A DNA stretch of 64,000 bases from Alphaproteobacteria bacterium (GTDB taxonomy: Bacteria > Pseudomonadota > Alphaproteobacteria > Rhizobiales > Devosiaceae): contig JAHJWO010000054.1 of NCBI GenBank assembly GCA_018828145.1, positions 124,001 to 188,000 of the forward strand, written 5' to 3'. The notes under the pieces were generated by a model. That model ran no database searches. It was not told the DNA's origin and worked only from the letters and a program-made list of their open reading frames with translations. This document shows positions 1-10,317 of the stretch, piece after piece. Each line of letters opens with the position of its first letter. Position 1 is the first letter of the stretch. Both the position numbers and the translations under genes were made by a program.

Positions 1-652
1 CAACACCGGCAAGCAGGAAGACGAGGCCGAAGATGAGCCCGATCGAGCGGCCCTCATTGGCAATGGCCAGCACGATTTCCTGCAGATTGGTATGGCCGGT
101 AAAGCCATAGACCAGCGAGGCACCATAGAGCAGCATGCCCGAGGACAAGGCGCCCAGCACGAAATACTTGAGGCCGGCTTCGGTCGCCTTGCTGTCGTCG
201 CGCTTGATGGCGGCCAGCACGTAGAGCGAGAGCGACTGCAGCTCCAACCCGACATAGAGGCTCATCAGGTCATTGGCCGAAACCATGGCCATCATGCCCA
301 GCGTCGCCAGCAACACGAGGATGGCATATTCGAACTTGTGCGTGCCGTTTTCCTCGGCGCGCGGCAAGGCCAGCATCAGCGAGAAGGCCGAGCCACCCAG
401 CACCAGCACCTTCATGAAGCGGGCAAAGCTGTCAGCAATGAAGACGCCATTGAAGATCACGCCATCTGCCGGCGCGAACAGGATGACGGCGCCAACGACC
501 AGGAGCAGCAGGACTGCACCATAGGAGACCAGCAGGGAGCGCTCCTTGTTGATCACCACGCCGACAAGCAGCAGCACGATGGCGCCCACGGCCAGGAGCA
601 TTTCCGGGTAGGCGGGAGCCAGGCTCGCGAAATCGATAACGTCTGAGTTCAC
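1..652 (-). CDS. nuoN: NADH-quinone oxidoreductase subunit N, 3' end outside window
   Basis: Antiporter-like membrane subunit of complex I, in the proton-pumping arm of the inner membrane. Only the first 217 codons lie in the window; the gene runs off the left edge. The start is taken as GTG at 652, giving a protein beginning [20 protein letters not shown], because an AGGAG ribosome-binding site overlaps the nuoM stop just upstream. The visible part is a run of hydrophobic segments with the family's conserved stretch [18 protein letters not shown] and the following [10 protein letters not shown]. It is the last gene of the nuo operon and follows nuoM by 9 bases. Identity rests on sequence character and on its position after NuoL and NuoM. 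Confidence 0.93.
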   Translation of the reverse strand, partial: MNSDVIDFASLAPAYPEMLLAVGAIVLLLVGVVINKERSLLVSYGAVLLLLVVGAVILFAPADGVIFNGVFIADSFARFMKVLVLGGSAFSLMLALPRAEENGTHKFEYAILVLLATLGMMAMVSANDLMSLYVGLELQSLSLYVLAAIKRDDSKATEAGLKYFVLGALSSGMLLYGASLVYGFTGHTNLQEIVLAIANEGRSIGLIFGLVFLLAGV

Positions 653-661
653 GGGACTCTC

Positions 662-2230
662 CTAGTGGGCAGCAGGCGCGGCGGCCGGCTCAGCGGCAGC
701 CACCGGTTCGGCATGGACGAGTGGCGCCTGCGCATCGGCCAGCGACACGGCCGGATCGAGGCCGACCGCTGTCGCATAATGGGCCACCAGATTGTCGACG
801 GCGGCAGCCGTCGTATCGAGGATGGGCGCGGGGTAGAAGCCGAAGACGATGGTCAGCACGATCAGCGGATAGAGGATGACCTTTTCGCGCAGATTGAGAT
901 CAAGGATCGACTTGAGGCTTTCCTTGGTCAGGGCGCCGAAGATCACCCGGCGATAGAGCCAGAGCGCATAGCAGGCCGAGAAGATCACGCCAAAGGCGGC
1001 GCCGAAGGCCACCCAGGTATTGACCTGGAACACGCCCAGCATGGTCAGGAACTCGCCGACGAAGCCCGACGTGCCCGGCAGCCCGACATTGGCCATGGTG
1101 AAGACCATGAAGGCGAAGGCATAGCGCGGCATGCGCTCGACAAGGCCACCATAGGCGGCAATGTCGCGGGTATGCATGCGGTCATAGATGACGCCGACGC
1201 AGAGGAACAGCGCGCCGGAGACGATGCCGTGGCTGATCATCTGGAACATGGCGCCCTGGATGCCCAGGGCATTGCCGGCAAAGATGCCCATGGTCACAAA
1301 ACCCATATGGGCAACGGACGAATAGGCGATCAGCTTCTTGATATCGGTCTGCACCAGCGCCACCAGCGAGGTGAGGATGATCGCCGCGACGGACAAGAAG
1401 AAGATGATATTGGCGAACTGCAGCGAGGCATCCGGGAACATCGGCAGGCTGAAGCGCAGGAAGCCGTAGCCGCCCAGCTTGAGCAGGATGGCGGCCAGGA
1501 TCACCGAGCCGGCGGTCGGCGCCTGCACGTGGGCCTCCGGCAGCCAGCGATGGAACGGCCACATCGGCATCTTGACCGCCAGCGAGGCGAAGAACGCCCA
1601 CCACAGCCAGACCTGCCAGGATTCCGGGAAGTCATGCGTCAGCAGCTGGACAATGTCGGTGGTGCCGGCATTCCAGTACATGGCCATGATGGCCAGCAGC
1701 ATCAGCACGGAGCCGGTGAAGGTATAGAAGAAGAACTTGTAGCTGGCCTGGATGCGCGCCGCGCCGCCCCAGATGCCGATGATCAGGAACATCGGCAGCA
1801 GCGTGCCCTCGAAGAACACATAGAACATGGCCAGGTCGAGCGTGGTGAACACGCCGATCATCAGCGTCTCGAGCACGAGGAATACGATCATGTATTCCTT
1901 GACCCGCTTGTCGATCTCCCAGCTTGCCAGGATGGCGAAGGGCATCAGCAGCGCGGTCAGCACCACGAAGAGCACCGAAATGCCGTCGACGCCGACGCGA
2001 TAGCCGATGCTGTCGCCGATCCAGGCGAGGTTGACCACGAACTGGAAGCCCGGATCGGACGGATCGAAGGTCTGCCACATGGCCAGCGACAGCACGAACA
2101 CGATGGTCGTCACGGCCAGCGTCATCCAGCGGATGGCGTTGAGCGAGGTGGCGGGCGTGAACAGCAGCACCGCTGCGCCGACAAGCGGCAGCCAGGTGAG
2201 GACTGTGAGGATGGTATTTTCGAAGGTCAT
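662..2230 (-). CDS. nuoM: NADH-quinone oxidoreductase subunit M
   Basis: Antiporter-like proton-translocating subunit of complex I, 522 residues, about 14 membrane segments. The proton-antiporter family core is plain: the [17 protein letters not shown] region near residue 140, the [20 protein letters not shown] motif near 220, and the following [13 protein letters not shown]. The ATG at 2230 overlaps the nuoL stop by one base (TGATG), a sign of translational coupling. The C-terminus carries a non-membrane tail of about 35 residues rich in Ala, Pro and His, longer than the compact ends of many NuoM proteins and probably not essential to pumping (inference). Confidence 0.97.
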   Translation of the reverse strand: MTFENTILTVLTWLPLVGAAVLLFTPATSLNAIRWMTLAVTTIVFVLSLAMWQTFDPSDPGFQFVVNLAWIGDSIGYRVGVDGISVLFVVLTALLMPFAILASWEIDKRVKEYMIVFLVLETLMIGVFTTLDLAMFYVFFEGTLLPMFLIIGIWGGAARIQASYKFFFYTFTGSVLMLLAIMAMYWNAGTTDIVQLLTHDFPESWQVWLWWAFFASLAVKMPMWPFHRWLPEAHVQAPTAGSVILAAILLKLGGYGFLRFSLPMFPDASLQFANIIFFLSVAAIILTSLVALVQTDIKKLIAYSSVAHMGFVTMGIFAGNALGIQGAMFQMISHGIVSGALFLCVGVIYDRMHTRDIAAYGGLVERMPRYAFAFMVFTMANVGLPGTSGFVGEFLTMLGVFQVNTWVAFGAAFGVIFSACYALWLYRRVIFGALTKESLKSILDLNLREKVILYPLIVLTIVFGFYPAPILDTTAAAVDNLVAHYATAVGLDPAVSLADAQAPLVHAEPVAAAEPAAAPAAH

Positions 2231-4338
2231 CAGATCAGTCCCCCGGCCGCGATGGCCCAGGTCAGCAGTGCCGCAATGCCGATCAGCATGGCGAAGGCAT
2301 AGTGATAGAGATAGCCGGACTGGAGCTTGACGACCCAGGACGTGACATTCTGCACCCGGCGGCCAAGGCCCTCGGACAGCCTCTCGTCGATCAGCCAGTC
2401 ATCGAAGCCCTTCCAGAAGGCGCGTCCGATCCACAGGGCAGGCCTGACGAAGATCGTGTCGTAGAGCTCGTCGAAGTACCACTTGTTGAGCAGGAAGCGA
2501 TACAGGCCCGGATTGGTGGCTGCCAGCTTGCCGGGAACGTCCGGGCGGCGGATATACATGTACCAGGCGGTGACGAAGCCGGCGATCATGGCAATGGTCG
2601 CGCTCCACTTGACCCAGAGGGGCACATGGTGAGCGGCCTCGATGATCTCGTGGTCGACCACGATCGAGCCCGCGAAGAAGTGCTCGATATGCTCGACCTC
2701 ATGGAAGAACATGCCGTAGAACACCGCGCCCGCCAGCACTGCCCCGGCGGCCAGCACATAAAGCGGCACCAGCATCACATTGGGTGACTCATGGGCATGG
2801 TCATAGGCCGAGCCGTGGTGCGCATGATCGCCATGATCATCGGCATTGCTGTCATTGATCGGCTCATCATGGCTTTCGAGCGCCGCGTGGGCCGGATCAG
2901 GATGCGGACCTTCGCCATGATGCTGCGCGTCGCGCGGCGAACCATGGAAGGTCAGGTGGATCAGGCGCCACGAATAGAAGCTGGTGAACAGCGCCGCGAT
3001 GACGAGCAGCCAGAACGCGAACATCCCGGTATTGCCGCCCACGGCATAGGCCGCCTCGATGATCGAGTCCTTGGAGAAGAACCCGGCAAAGCCGAGGAAG
3101 GTCGAACCCGGAATACCGACACCGGTCAGCGCCAGCGTCCCGATCAGCATCATGGCATAGGTGATCGGGATCTTCTTGCGGAGGCCACCCATGTTGCGCA
3201 TGTCCTGCTCGTGATGCATGGCGTGGATCACCGCGCCGGCACCCAGGAACAGCAGGGCCTTGAAGAAGGCATGGGTAAAGAGGTGGAACACACCAGCCGA
3301 ATAGGCCCCTGCCCCCAGTGCCACGAACATGTAGCCGAGCTGCGAACAGGTCGAATAGGCAATCACCCGCTTGATGTCGTTCTGCACCAGGCCAACCGTC
3401 GCCGCAAAGAAAGCGGTGATGGCGCCAATGACCAGCACGACGGTGAGGGCAAAGGGCGACGTCTCGAACAGCGGCGACAGGCGGGCGACCATGAAGACGC
3501 CGGCCGTGACCATCGTGGCGGCATGGATCAACGCCGACACAGGCGTCGGGCCTTCCATGGCGTCCGGCAGCCAGGTGTGGAGCAGGAACTGCGCCGACTT
3601 GCCCATGGCACCCATGAACAGCAGCAGGCAGATGACGGTCATGGCATCGAGCTGCCAGCCCAGGAACTGCATCACCGGCAGGCCGGTGGTGGCGAATTCC
3701 TCGGCAGCATGGAATGCGCCGTCAAAGTCGATGTGACCCAGCACCATGAAGGCGCCGAAAATGCCGAGCGCAAAGCCGAAGTCACCGACGCGGTTCACCA
3801 CGAAGGCCTTCATGGCCGCGGCATTGGCCGATGGACGCGTATACCAGAAGCCGATCAGCAGATAGGACGCCAGGCCCACGCCTTCCCAGCCGAAGAACAT
3901 CTGCAGGAAGTTGTCGGCCGTCACGAGCATCAGCATGGCGAAGGTGAAGAGCGACAGATAGGCAAAGAACCGGCTGCGATGCGGGTCCTCGGCCATGTAG
4001 CCGATGGAGTAGACATGCACGAGGCTCGACACGGTGTTGACCACGACCAGCATGATGGCGGTCAGCGTATCGACGCGCAGCACCCAGCGCAGATCCATGT
4101 CGCCGACCTGGATCCAGCGCATGACCTCGACCTTGAGCACCGCCGTATGGCCCTCGACCTCGGCGCCCATCAGCCCGCCGCCAAAGGCGACCGGCAGGAA
4201 GACGACCCAGCTCAGCACAGCCGAGATCAGCAGCAGCCCGGTGGTGATGTACTCGCTCGGCCGGTGGCCGATGGTACGGCCCAGCAGCCCCGCGATGAGC
4301 GCACCGATAAGGGGCAGGAAAACAATCGCTTGAATCAT
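2230..4338 (-). CDS. nuoL: NADH-quinone oxidoreductase subunit L
   Basis: Largest antiporter-like subunit of complex I, 702 residues, at the distal end of the membrane arm; its C-terminal lateral helix normally braces the arm. The N-terminal motif and the conserved [20 protein letters not shown] and [13 protein letters not shown] stretches identify the family. A histidine/aspartate-rich loop at about residues 470-520 (runs such as [18 protein letters not shown]) lies between membrane segments, before the C-terminal helices. Similar loops are known in alphaproteobacterial NuoL and may bind metal, though no function is shown here. It follows nuoK by 11 bases and overlaps nuoM by one base. Confidence 0.97.
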   Translation of the reverse strand: MIQAIVFLPLIGALIAGLLGRTIGHRPSEYITTGLLLISAVLSWVVFLPVAFGGGLMGAEVEGHTAVLKVEVMRWIQVGDMDLRWVLRVDTLTAIMLVVVNTVSSLVHVYSIGYMAEDPHRSRFFAYLSLFTFAMLMLVTADNFLQMFFGWEGVGLASYLLIGFWYTRPSANAAAMKAFVVNRVGDFGFALGIFGAFMVLGHIDFDGAFHAAEEFATTGLPVMQFLGWQLDAMTVICLLLFMGAMGKSAQFLLHTWLPDAMEGPTPVSALIHAATMVTAGVFMVARLSPLFETSPFALTVVLVIGAITAFFAATVGLVQNDIKRVIAYSTCSQLGYMFVALGAGAYSAGVFHLFTHAFFKALLFLGAGAVIHAMHHEQDMRNMGGLRKKIPITYAMMLIGTLALTGVGIPGSTFLGFAGFFSKDSIIEAAYAVGGNTGMFAFWLLVIAALFTSFYSWRLIHLTFHGSPRDAQHHGEGPHPDPAHAALESHDEPINDSNADDHGDHAHHGSAYDHAHESPNVMLVPLYVLAAGAVLAGAVFYGMFFHEVEHIEHFFAGSIVVDHEIIEAAHHVPLWVKWSATIAMIAGFVTAWYMYIRRPDVPGKLAATNPGLYRFLLNKWYFDELYDTIFVRPALWIGRAFWKGFDDWLIDERLSEGLGRRVQNVTSWVVKLQSGYLYHYAFAMLIGIAALLTWAIAAGGLI

Positions 4339-4349
4339 AGCGGTGGTTC

Positions 4350-4664
4350 TTAGCCCTTCATCTGGTTGACGTCTTCAACCGCGATCGAGCCGCGGTTGCG
4401 GTAGAAAATGACGAGTATGGCGAGGCCAATGGCAGCCTCGGCGGCCGCCACGGTCAGGATCAGCAGCGCGAAGATCTGCCCCTGCAGATCGTTCAGCTCG
4501 GCGCTGAACGCCACCATATTGAGGTTCACCGCCAACAGGATCAGCTCGACCGACATCAGGATGACGATGACGTTCTTGCGGTTGATGAAGATGCCGAACA
4601 CGCCGAGCGTGAACAGGATTGCTGCTACGGTCAGGTAGTGACCGAGCCCGATACCCAAGCCCAT
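4350..4664 (-). CDS. nuoK: NADH-quinone oxidoreductase subunit K
   Basis: Small antiporter-related subunit of complex I (MrpC-like), 104 residues with three membrane helices, close to the usual 100-102. The protein begins [18 protein letters not shown], and helix 2 carries the conserved acidic residue in [16 protein letters not shown] that belongs to the proton path. The family's second glutamate lies in [11 protein letters not shown]. An AGGAGG ribosome-binding site six bases before the ATG overlaps the nuoJ stop codon, so translation is closely linked to nuoJ. Confidence 0.97.
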   Translation of the reverse strand: MGLGIGLGHYLTVAAILFTLGVFGIFINRKNVIVILMSVELILLAVNLNMVAFSAELNDLQGQIFALLILTVAAAEAAIGLAILVIFYRNRGSIAVEDVNQMKG

Positions 4665-4673
4665 GTTTGCCTC

Positions 4674-5282
4674 CTACAGCCCTTGACCGCTCTTGACCTT
4701 GACGACTTCCAGCGTCTCGGAGGCCTTGCGGCCAACCTGCACGATGGGATCCTGCCGCTTGACGTTCGACTTATGGCGCAGCGTCAGCACGATGGCGCCG
4801 ATCATGGCCACCAGCAGCACCGCACCCGCGCCCTGGAACAGGAAGATATAGCGCGTATACAGCACCAGCCCGATCGCCCGCATATTGTCGACCGCGCCAT
4901 CCATCGGCAGCGCCGACCCGGCAGCAACCTCAGGCGACACCACGAAGCTGCCTGCGACCAGCAGCAGCTCCAGCAGCAGAATCGCACCCACCACCACGCC
5001 GATAGGCGCGTATTGCAGGAAGCCCTGGCGCAGCGAAGCGAAATCGACGTCGAGCATCATCACGACGAACAGGAACAGCACGGCCACGGCGCCCACATAG
5101 ACCACGATCAGCAGCAGCGCGAGGAATTCGGCGCCGGCCAGCATGAACAGGCCCGAGGCGTTGAAGAAGGTCAGGATGAGGAACAGGACCGCATGCACCG
5201 GATTGCGCGCGGAGATGACCATCAGGGCCGACGCAATGGCGATTGCCGAGAACAGATAGAAGAAGAATAGCGGAAGGGTCAT
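4674..5282 (-). CDS. nuoJ: NADH-quinone oxidoreductase subunit J
   Basis: Membrane subunit of complex I at the junction with NuoH, NuoA and NuoK, 202 residues with five predicted helices. The start MTLPLFFFYLFSAIAIASALMV and the segment ARNPVHAVLFLILTFFNASGLF are typical, as is the YVGAVAVLFLFVVMMLDV stretch that forms the pi-bulge helix involved in coupling. The C-terminal third is polar and cytoplasmic. The gene sits 11 bases downstream of nuoI and 9 bases upstream of nuoK, inside the nuo operon. Confidence 0.96.
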   Translation of the reverse strand: MTLPLFFFYLFSAIAIASALMVISARNPVHAVLFLILTFFNASGLFMLAGAEFLALLLIVVYVGAVAVLFLFVVMMLDVDFASLRQGFLQYAPIGVVVGAILLLELLLVAGSFVVSPEVAAGSALPMDGAVDNMRAIGLVLYTRYIFLFQGAGAVLLVAMIGAIVLTLRHKSNVKRQDPIVQVGRKASETLEVVKVKSGQGL

Positions 5283-5293
5283 GCTCTTCTCTC

Positions 5294-5782
5294 TCAGCGA
5301 TACGGTGCGTCGGCACTGAGGTTGGCAGCGATTTCACGCTCCCAACGATCGCCGTTGGCGAGGAGCTTCTCCTTGGAGAAGTAGAGCTCTTCACGCGTTT
5401 CGGTGGCAAATTCGAAATTCGGCCCCTCGACGATGGCGTCGACCGGGCAGGCTTCCTGGCAGAAGCCGCAATAGATGCACTTCACCATGTCGATGTCATA
5501 GCGCACCGTGCGGCGCGTGCCGTCATTCTGGCGCGGACCAGCTTCGATCGTGATGGCCTGGGCCGGGCAGATGGCTTCGCACAGCTTGCAGGCAATGCAA
5601 CGCTCTTCGCCATTGGGGTAGCGGCGCAAGGCGTGCTCGCCACGAAAGCGCGGGCTCACATGCCCCTTTTCGAAGGGGTAGTTGATCGTCGGCTTGGGCG
5701 AGAAGAAATAGCGCATGGCCAGGAAGAAGGCTTTCACCAGCTCCGTAAGCAGCAGCGTATTGACGAACTGGGCGGCGCGCAT
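5294..5782 (-). CDS. nuoI: NADH-quinone oxidoreductase subunit I (2x[4Fe-4S] ferredoxin)
   Basis: Peripheral-arm subunit of complex I carrying clusters N6a and N6b, which pass electrons towards NuoB. It is 162 residues long. Two ferredoxin motifs are intact: [12 protein letters not shown] near residue 62 and [12 protein letters not shown] near residue 102. The frame remains open upstream across nuoH, but the real start is the ATG at 5782, because its first base overlaps the nuoH stop (TGATG) and the protein then begins [20 protein letters not shown], the amphipathic helix usual for the family. Confidence 0.97.
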   Translation of the reverse strand: MRAAQFVNTLLLTELVKAFFLAMRYFFSPKPTINYPFEKGHVSPRFRGEHALRRYPNGEERCIACKLCEAICPAQAITIEAGPRQNDGTRRTVRYDIDMVKCIYCGFCQEACPVDAIVEGPNFEFATETREELYFSKEKLLANGDRWEREIAANLSADAPYR

Positions 5783-6879
5783 CAGGCCATCCCTCCTTGC
5801 CAGCCCCAGCCCGTAAGCTGCAGGACGAATGCAACAATGACGACCATGGCCAGCGACATGGGCAGGAAAACCTTCCAGCCAATGCGCATCAATTGGTCGT
5901 AGCGGTAGCGCGGCACGATGGCCTTGGCCATGGCAAACATGAAGAACACCATGCTCAGCTTGACCACGAACCACACCACGCCCGGAATCCAGGTGAAGGG
6001 CGGCAGGTCGATCGGCGAGGCCCAGCCACCCAGGAACAGGATGGTGGTCATGGCGCACATCAGCAGGATCGAGATGTACTCGCCCAGCATGAACAGCATG
6101 TAGGGCGTGGCCGAATATTCGGTCATGAAGCCGGCCACCAGCTCGGATTCGCCTTCTGCAAGGTCGAAGGGCGGGCGGTTGGTTTCCGCCAGGGCCGAGA
6201 TGTAGAACACCACGAACATCGGAAACAGCGGCAGCCAGAACCAGTTGAGGAAGCTCAGCCACGGCACGCCAAGCGTATGGGCCAGGCCCATCTCCTGCTG
6301 CGCGACCACGATGTCGCTGAGGTTCAGCGAACCCACGCAGAGCAGCACGGTGATGATGACGAGGCCAATGGAAACCTCATAGGACACCATCTGCGCCGCC
6401 GAGCGGAGCGAACCGAGGAATGGATACTTCGAGTTCGATGCCCAGCCGCCGATGATGACGCCATAGACGCCCAGCGACGATATGGCGAGCAGGTACAAGA
6501 TACCCAGGTTGATGTCAGCCAGAACGAGGCCCGGGCCGAACGGAATGATCACCCAGCCGGCCAGCGCCAGTGTGGCGGTCAGCAGCGGGGCCAGCAGGAA
6601 CAGCACCTTGTCCGAGCCGCCCGGAATGATCGGCTCCTTGAGCGCGAATTTCAGCAGGTCGGCAAAGCTCTGCAGCAGGCCGAAGGGACCAACCACATTG
6701 GGGCCGCGGCGGATCTGCACGGCTGCCCAGATCTTGCGATCGGCCAGCAGGATGAATGCCGTGAAAACCAGCAGCGACACCAGCACCAGCAGGATCTTGT
6801 AGATGAGCCCGATCTGCACACCCCAGCCGAGAACCGGGATGCCGAGCAGGTAGTCGAGAGCGGAGAGAATAAAGTCCAT
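5782..6879 (-). CDS. nuoH: NADH-quinone oxidoreductase subunit H
   Basis: Membrane subunit of complex I that forms most of the quinone-binding chamber with NuoB and NuoD, 365 residues with eight or nine helices. Conserved segments include [21 protein letters not shown] near residue 45, the loop [21 protein letters not shown], and the acidic [21 protein letters not shown] that lines the quinone cavity. Its stop overlaps the nuoI start by one base. nuoG lies 9 bases upstream. Confidence 0.97.
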   Translation of the reverse strand: MDFILSALDYLLGIPVLGWGVQIGLIYKILLVLVSLLVFTAFILLADRKIWAAVQIRRGPNVVGPFGLLQSFADLLKFALKEPIIPGGSDKVLFLLAPLLTATLALAGWVIIPFGPGLVLADINLGILYLLAISSLGVYGVIIGGWASNSKYPFLGSLRSAAQMVSYEVSIGLVIITVLLCVGSLNLSDIVVAQQEMGLAHTLGVPWLSFLNWFWLPLFPMFVVFYISALAETNRPPFDLAEGESELVAGFMTEYSATPYMLFMLGEYISILLMCAMTTILFLGGWASPIDLPPFTWIPGVVWFVVKLSMVFFMFAMAKAIVPRYRYDQLMRIGWKVFLPMSLAMVVIVAFVLQLTGWGWQGGMA

Positions 6880-6888
6880 TGTACTCCC

Positions 6889-8994
6889 CTACTCCGCGGC
6901 CTGCCGGAGACCGGCTGCGGTTGCCGCGCATTCGCCCATGACGGCAGAGGCGCGAGCGATCGGATTGCTGAGATAGAAATCGGCGACAGCCGAGCCGAAC
7001 GGGGCAGACTTGGACTTGATAGCGGCCTTGGCCAGCTTGGCGACATCGGCCACTGAACCGGGTGCAATCTGGTCGATGCGGGCCAGATGCGGGAATTCCG
7101 CATAAATGGCGGCACGCAGCTGCGTCAGCGAGTTGAACGGCAGCGGCTTGCCCAGGGCGCCCGAGAGCGCCCGGATGATGGCCCAGTCTTCCTTGGCATC
7201 GCCCGGCGGGAACACGGCCCGATTGGTCACCTGCACACGACCCTCGGTATTCACATAGGTGCCGGACTTTTCGGTATAGGTCGCCGCCGGCAGAATAACA
7301 TCGGCGCGGTGCGCACCGGCATCACCATGCGTACCGACATAGACGACGAAAGCCTTGCCCATGGCCGACATGTCGTATTCGTCGGCGCCGAGCAGGAAGA
7401 GCACATCAAGCTCGCCCTTGCCGGCGAGGACAATCTGGTCCGCCGAGCAAACGCCGCCGTCATGCGGCACGAAGCCGATATCCATGCCACCAACGCGGCT
7501 CGCTGCATTGTGCAGCAGGGCAAAGCCATTCCAGCCTTCGGCCACGTCAGCACCGCCCGTCGCCAGCTTCGCAGCCATCGCGATGGTATCGCGACCAACC
7601 TGCTTGCCGAGCGTTGCGTGCGAAACAGCCGCTTCGCCGACAATGATCAACGGACGCTGGGCCTTGGCCAGAATCTCGCCAAAGGAGCCCTTGCCGGCAA
7701 CCAGATCGGCAAGCGCCTCGAGGCTGTTGCCGAGATAGCTGTAGCTATAGGTAAGGTCAGCCTGTTCGCCGATCACGGCAATCGGCAGACCCTTGGCGCG
7801 CCAGGTCTTGCGGATGCGCGCATTGATCAGCGACGCTTCCTTGCGCGGATTGGCCGCGATGATGACGATGGCGTCGGCCTCTTCAATGCCGGCAATCGTC
7901 GGATTGAAGATATAGGCCGAGCGCGGCATCGACGGATCGAGCCCCGACATGGCGGGACGCACATCGGTCATTCCGGAGCCAACCGAGGCAAGCAGCGCCT
8001 TGAGCGCATACATTTCTTCGACAGCGGCCAGGTCACCGGCAATGGCGCCGACCTTGTTGCCGGCCTTCTTGATACGCGCTGCGACGGTGGCAAGCGCCTC
8101 GTCCCAGCTCGCCGGCTGCAGCTTGCCGCCCTTGCGTACATAGGGCCGGTCGAGCCGCTGGCTCTTGAGGCCATCCCAGACGAAGCGCGTCTTGTCCGAA
8201 ATCCACTCTTCGTTGATGGCTTCGTTGATGCGCGGCAGGATGCGCATCACTTCGCGGCCGCGGCTGTCGACGCGGATATTGGAGCCCACGGCATCCATCA
8301 CGTCGATGGATTCGGTCTTCACCAGTTCCCACGGACGCGCGTTGAAGGCGTATGGCTTGGACGTCAGCGCACCAACGGGGCAAAGATCGATGACATTGCC
8401 CTGCAATTCGCTGGTCAGCGCCTTTTCCAGGTACGTCGTGATCTCGGCATCCTCGCCGCGGCCCAGCAGGCCCATTTCCGCGATGCCGGCGACTTCGGTG
8501 GTGAAGCGGACGCAGCGCGTGCAGTGGATGCAGCGGTTCATCGAGGTCTTGACCAGAGGGCCAATATACTTGTCCTCGACAGCGCGCTTGTTCTCGGCAA
8601 AGCGGTTCTTGTCCACGCCATAGGCCATGGCCTGGTCCTGCAAGTCGCACTCGCCGCCCTGATCGCAGATCGGGCAATCGAGCGGATGGTTGATCAGCAG
8701 GAATTCCATCACGCCTTCGCGGGCCTTCTTGACCATGGGCGTGTTGGTGAACATTTCAGGCGGCTCGCCATTCGGGCCGGGACGCAGGTCCTTGACCGCC
8801 ATGGCGCAAGAGGCCTGCGGCTTGGGTGGCCCGCCCTTCACCTCGACGAGGCACATGCGGCAATTGCCGGCCACCGACAGACGCTCGTGATAGCAAAAGC
8901 GCGGGATTTCCGCGCCCGCTGCCTCGGCAGCCTGCATCAGCGTGTAATAGTCCGGAACTTCGACGAGCTGGCCGTCGACCTTGATGGAAGCCAT
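6889..8994 (-). CDS. nuoG: NADH-quinone oxidoreductase subunit G
   Basis: Large iron-sulfur subunit of the complex I NADH module, 701 residues. The N-terminal 2Fe-2S ferredoxin domain shows CYHERLSVAGNCRMC from about residue 34. The His-Cys ligand set for N5 is HPLDCPICDQGGECDL, and CIHCTRCVRF plus a later cysteine (LCPVGAL) form the next 4Fe-4S site. The rest is a molybdopterin-oxidoreductase-like domain that is structural in complex I. The extra N7 cluster motif of the E. coli type is not evident, as usual for mitochondrial-like enzymes. The gene lies 4 bases after nuoF. Confidence 0.96.
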   Translation of the reverse strand: MASIKVDGQLVEVPDYYTLMQAAEAAGAEIPRFCYHERLSVAGNCRMCLVEVKGGPPKPQASCAMAVKDLRPGPNGEPPEMFTNTPMVKKAREGVMEFLLINHPLDCPICDQGGECDLQDQAMAYGVDKNRFAENKRAVEDKYIGPLVKTSMNRCIHCTRCVRFTTEVAGIAEMGLLGRGEDAEITTYLEKALTSELQGNVIDLCPVGALTSKPYAFNARPWELVKTESIDVMDAVGSNIRVDSRGREVMRILPRINEAINEEWISDKTRFVWDGLKSQRLDRPYVRKGGKLQPASWDEALATVAARIKKAGNKVGAIAGDLAAVEEMYALKALLASVGSGMTDVRPAMSGLDPSMPRSAYIFNPTIAGIEEADAIVIIAANPRKEASLINARIRKTWRAKGLPIAVIGEQADLTYSYSYLGNSLEALADLVAGKGSFGEILAKAQRPLIIVGEAAVSHATLGKQVGRDTIAMAAKLATGGADVAEGWNGFALLHNAASRVGGMDIGFVPHDGGVCSADQIVLAGKGELDVLFLLGADEYDMSAMGKAFVVYVGTHGDAGAHRADVILPAATYTEKSGTYVNTEGRVQVTNRAVFPPGDAKEDWAIIRALSGALGKPLPFNSLTQLRAAIYAEFPHLARIDQIAPGSVADVAKLAKAAIKSKSAPFGSAVADFYLSNPIARASAVMGECAATAAGLRQAAE

Positions 8995-8998
8995 GGCC

Positions 8999-10306
8999 CT
9001 ACTCCGCAGCGATCGACGGCACGGCGCCGTCGCTGGTGGACGAATATGTGTACTGGTCGATCCGCTCTTCGATGACGTGGCGGAAGTTGCGGATCAGCCC
9101 CTGGATCGGCCACGCGGCAGCGTCGCCCAGCGCACAGATGGTGTGGCCTTCGATCTGCTTGGTCACTTCGAACAGCATGTCGATCTCGCGCTTCTGCGCG
9201 CGCCCTTCGACCATGCGTTCCATGACGCGCATCATCCAGCCGGTGCCTTCGCGGCATGGCGTGCACTGGCCGCAGCTCTCGTGCTTGTAGAAAGCCGACA
9301 GGCGCCAGATGGCCTTGATGATGTCCGTCTGCTTGTCCATGACGATGACAGCCGCAGTGCCGAGTGAAGATCCGACTTCACGAAGTCCGTCGAAATCCAT
9401 GACAGCGTTGCGAATTTTCTCGCCGGGTACGCAAGGAACCGAAGCGCCGCCCGGGATCACCGCCAGCAGGTTGTCCCAGCCGCCGCGGATGCCGCCGCAA
9501 TGCTTTTCGATGATTTCCTCGAAGGTGACGCCCATGGCCTCTTCGAAGGTCGCAGGCTTGTTCACATGGCCGGAGACGCACATCAGCTTGGTGCCGGTAT
9601 TGTTGGCGCGGCCGATGGAGGCGAACCATGCGCCCGAACGGCGCAGGATTTCCGGGACGACGGCAATCGACTCGACGTTGTTCACCGTGGTCGGATTGCC
9701 ATAGACGCCCATGCCGGCCGGGAATGGCGGCTTGAGGCGCGGCTGGCCCTTCTTGCCTTCCAGCGATTCCATCAGTGCGGTTTCTTCGCCGCAGATATAG
9801 GCGCCCGCGCCGTGATGGACGATGATGTCCAGGTCCCAGCCGTGGATATTGTCCTTGCCGATCAGCTTGGCTTCATAAGCCTGCTCGACGGCAGCCTCGA
9901 GGCGCTGGCGCTCGCGGATGAATTCGCCGCGCACATAGATGAAGGCCAGGTGCGCATCCATGGCACGGGCAGCCAGCAGGCACCCTTCCACCAGGTGATG
10001 CGGGTCGTGGCGCAGGATATCGCGGTCCTTGCAGGTACCGGGCTCGGACTCGTCGGCATTGACCAATAGGTAATGCGGGCGGCCATCATTGACCTTGGGC
10101 ATGAAGGTCCATTTGAGCGCCGTCGGGAAACCGGCGCCACCACGGCCACGCAGGCCCGAGGCCTTGACCTCGTTGGTGATCCAGTCACGACCGGCGTCGA
10201 TGAACTCCTTGGTGCCCACCCAGGCGCCGCGCGAGCGCGCGCCCTCGAGCGTCCAGTCGCCCTGGCCGTAGAGATTGGTGAAAATGCGGTCCTTGTCAGC
10301 GAGCAC
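8999..10306 (-). CDS. nuoF: NADH-quinone oxidoreductase subunit F (NADH/FMN-binding)
   Basis: Subunit that oxidises NADH through FMN and passes electrons to cluster N3; 435 residues, typical length. The glycine-rich FMN/NADH site is visible as [16 protein letters not shown] near residue 52 and [19 protein letters not shown] near 170. The N3 ligands are [13 protein letters not shown] near residue 345 and a later cysteine in [10 protein letters not shown]. It lies 11 bases after nuoE and 4 bases before nuoG, within the operon. Confidence 0.97.
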   Translation of the reverse strand: MLADKDRIFTNLYGQGDWTLEGARSRGAWVGTKEFIDAGRDWITNEVKASGLRGRGGAGFPTALKWTFMPKVNDGRPHYLLVNADESEPGTCKDRDILRHDPHHLVEGCLLAARAMDAHLAFIYVRGEFIRERQRLEAAVEQAYEAKLIGKDNIHGWDLDIIVHHGAGAYICGEETALMESLEGKKGQPRLKPPFPAGMGVYGNPTTVNNVESIAVVPEILRRSGAWFASIGRANNTGTKLMCVSGHVNKPATFEEAMGVTFEEIIEKHCGGIRGGWDNLLAVIPGGASVPCVPGEKIRNAVMDFDGLREVGSSLGTAAVIVMDKQTDIIKAIWRLSAFYKHESCGQCTPCREGTGWMMRVMERMVEGRAQKREIDMLFEVTKQIEGHTICALGDAAAWPIQGLIRNFRHVIEERIDQYTYSSTSDGAVPSIAAE

Positions 10307-10317
10307 TCTTCACACTC

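Noticed and set aside
665..2302. Long plus-strand open frame opposite nuoM
   Set aside because: Shadow of a GC-rich minus-strand gene; product is rich in His, Arg, Gly and Asp with no domain, and nuoM is certain. The same holds for the long plus-strand frames opposite nuoL, nuoG, nuoF and nuoD.
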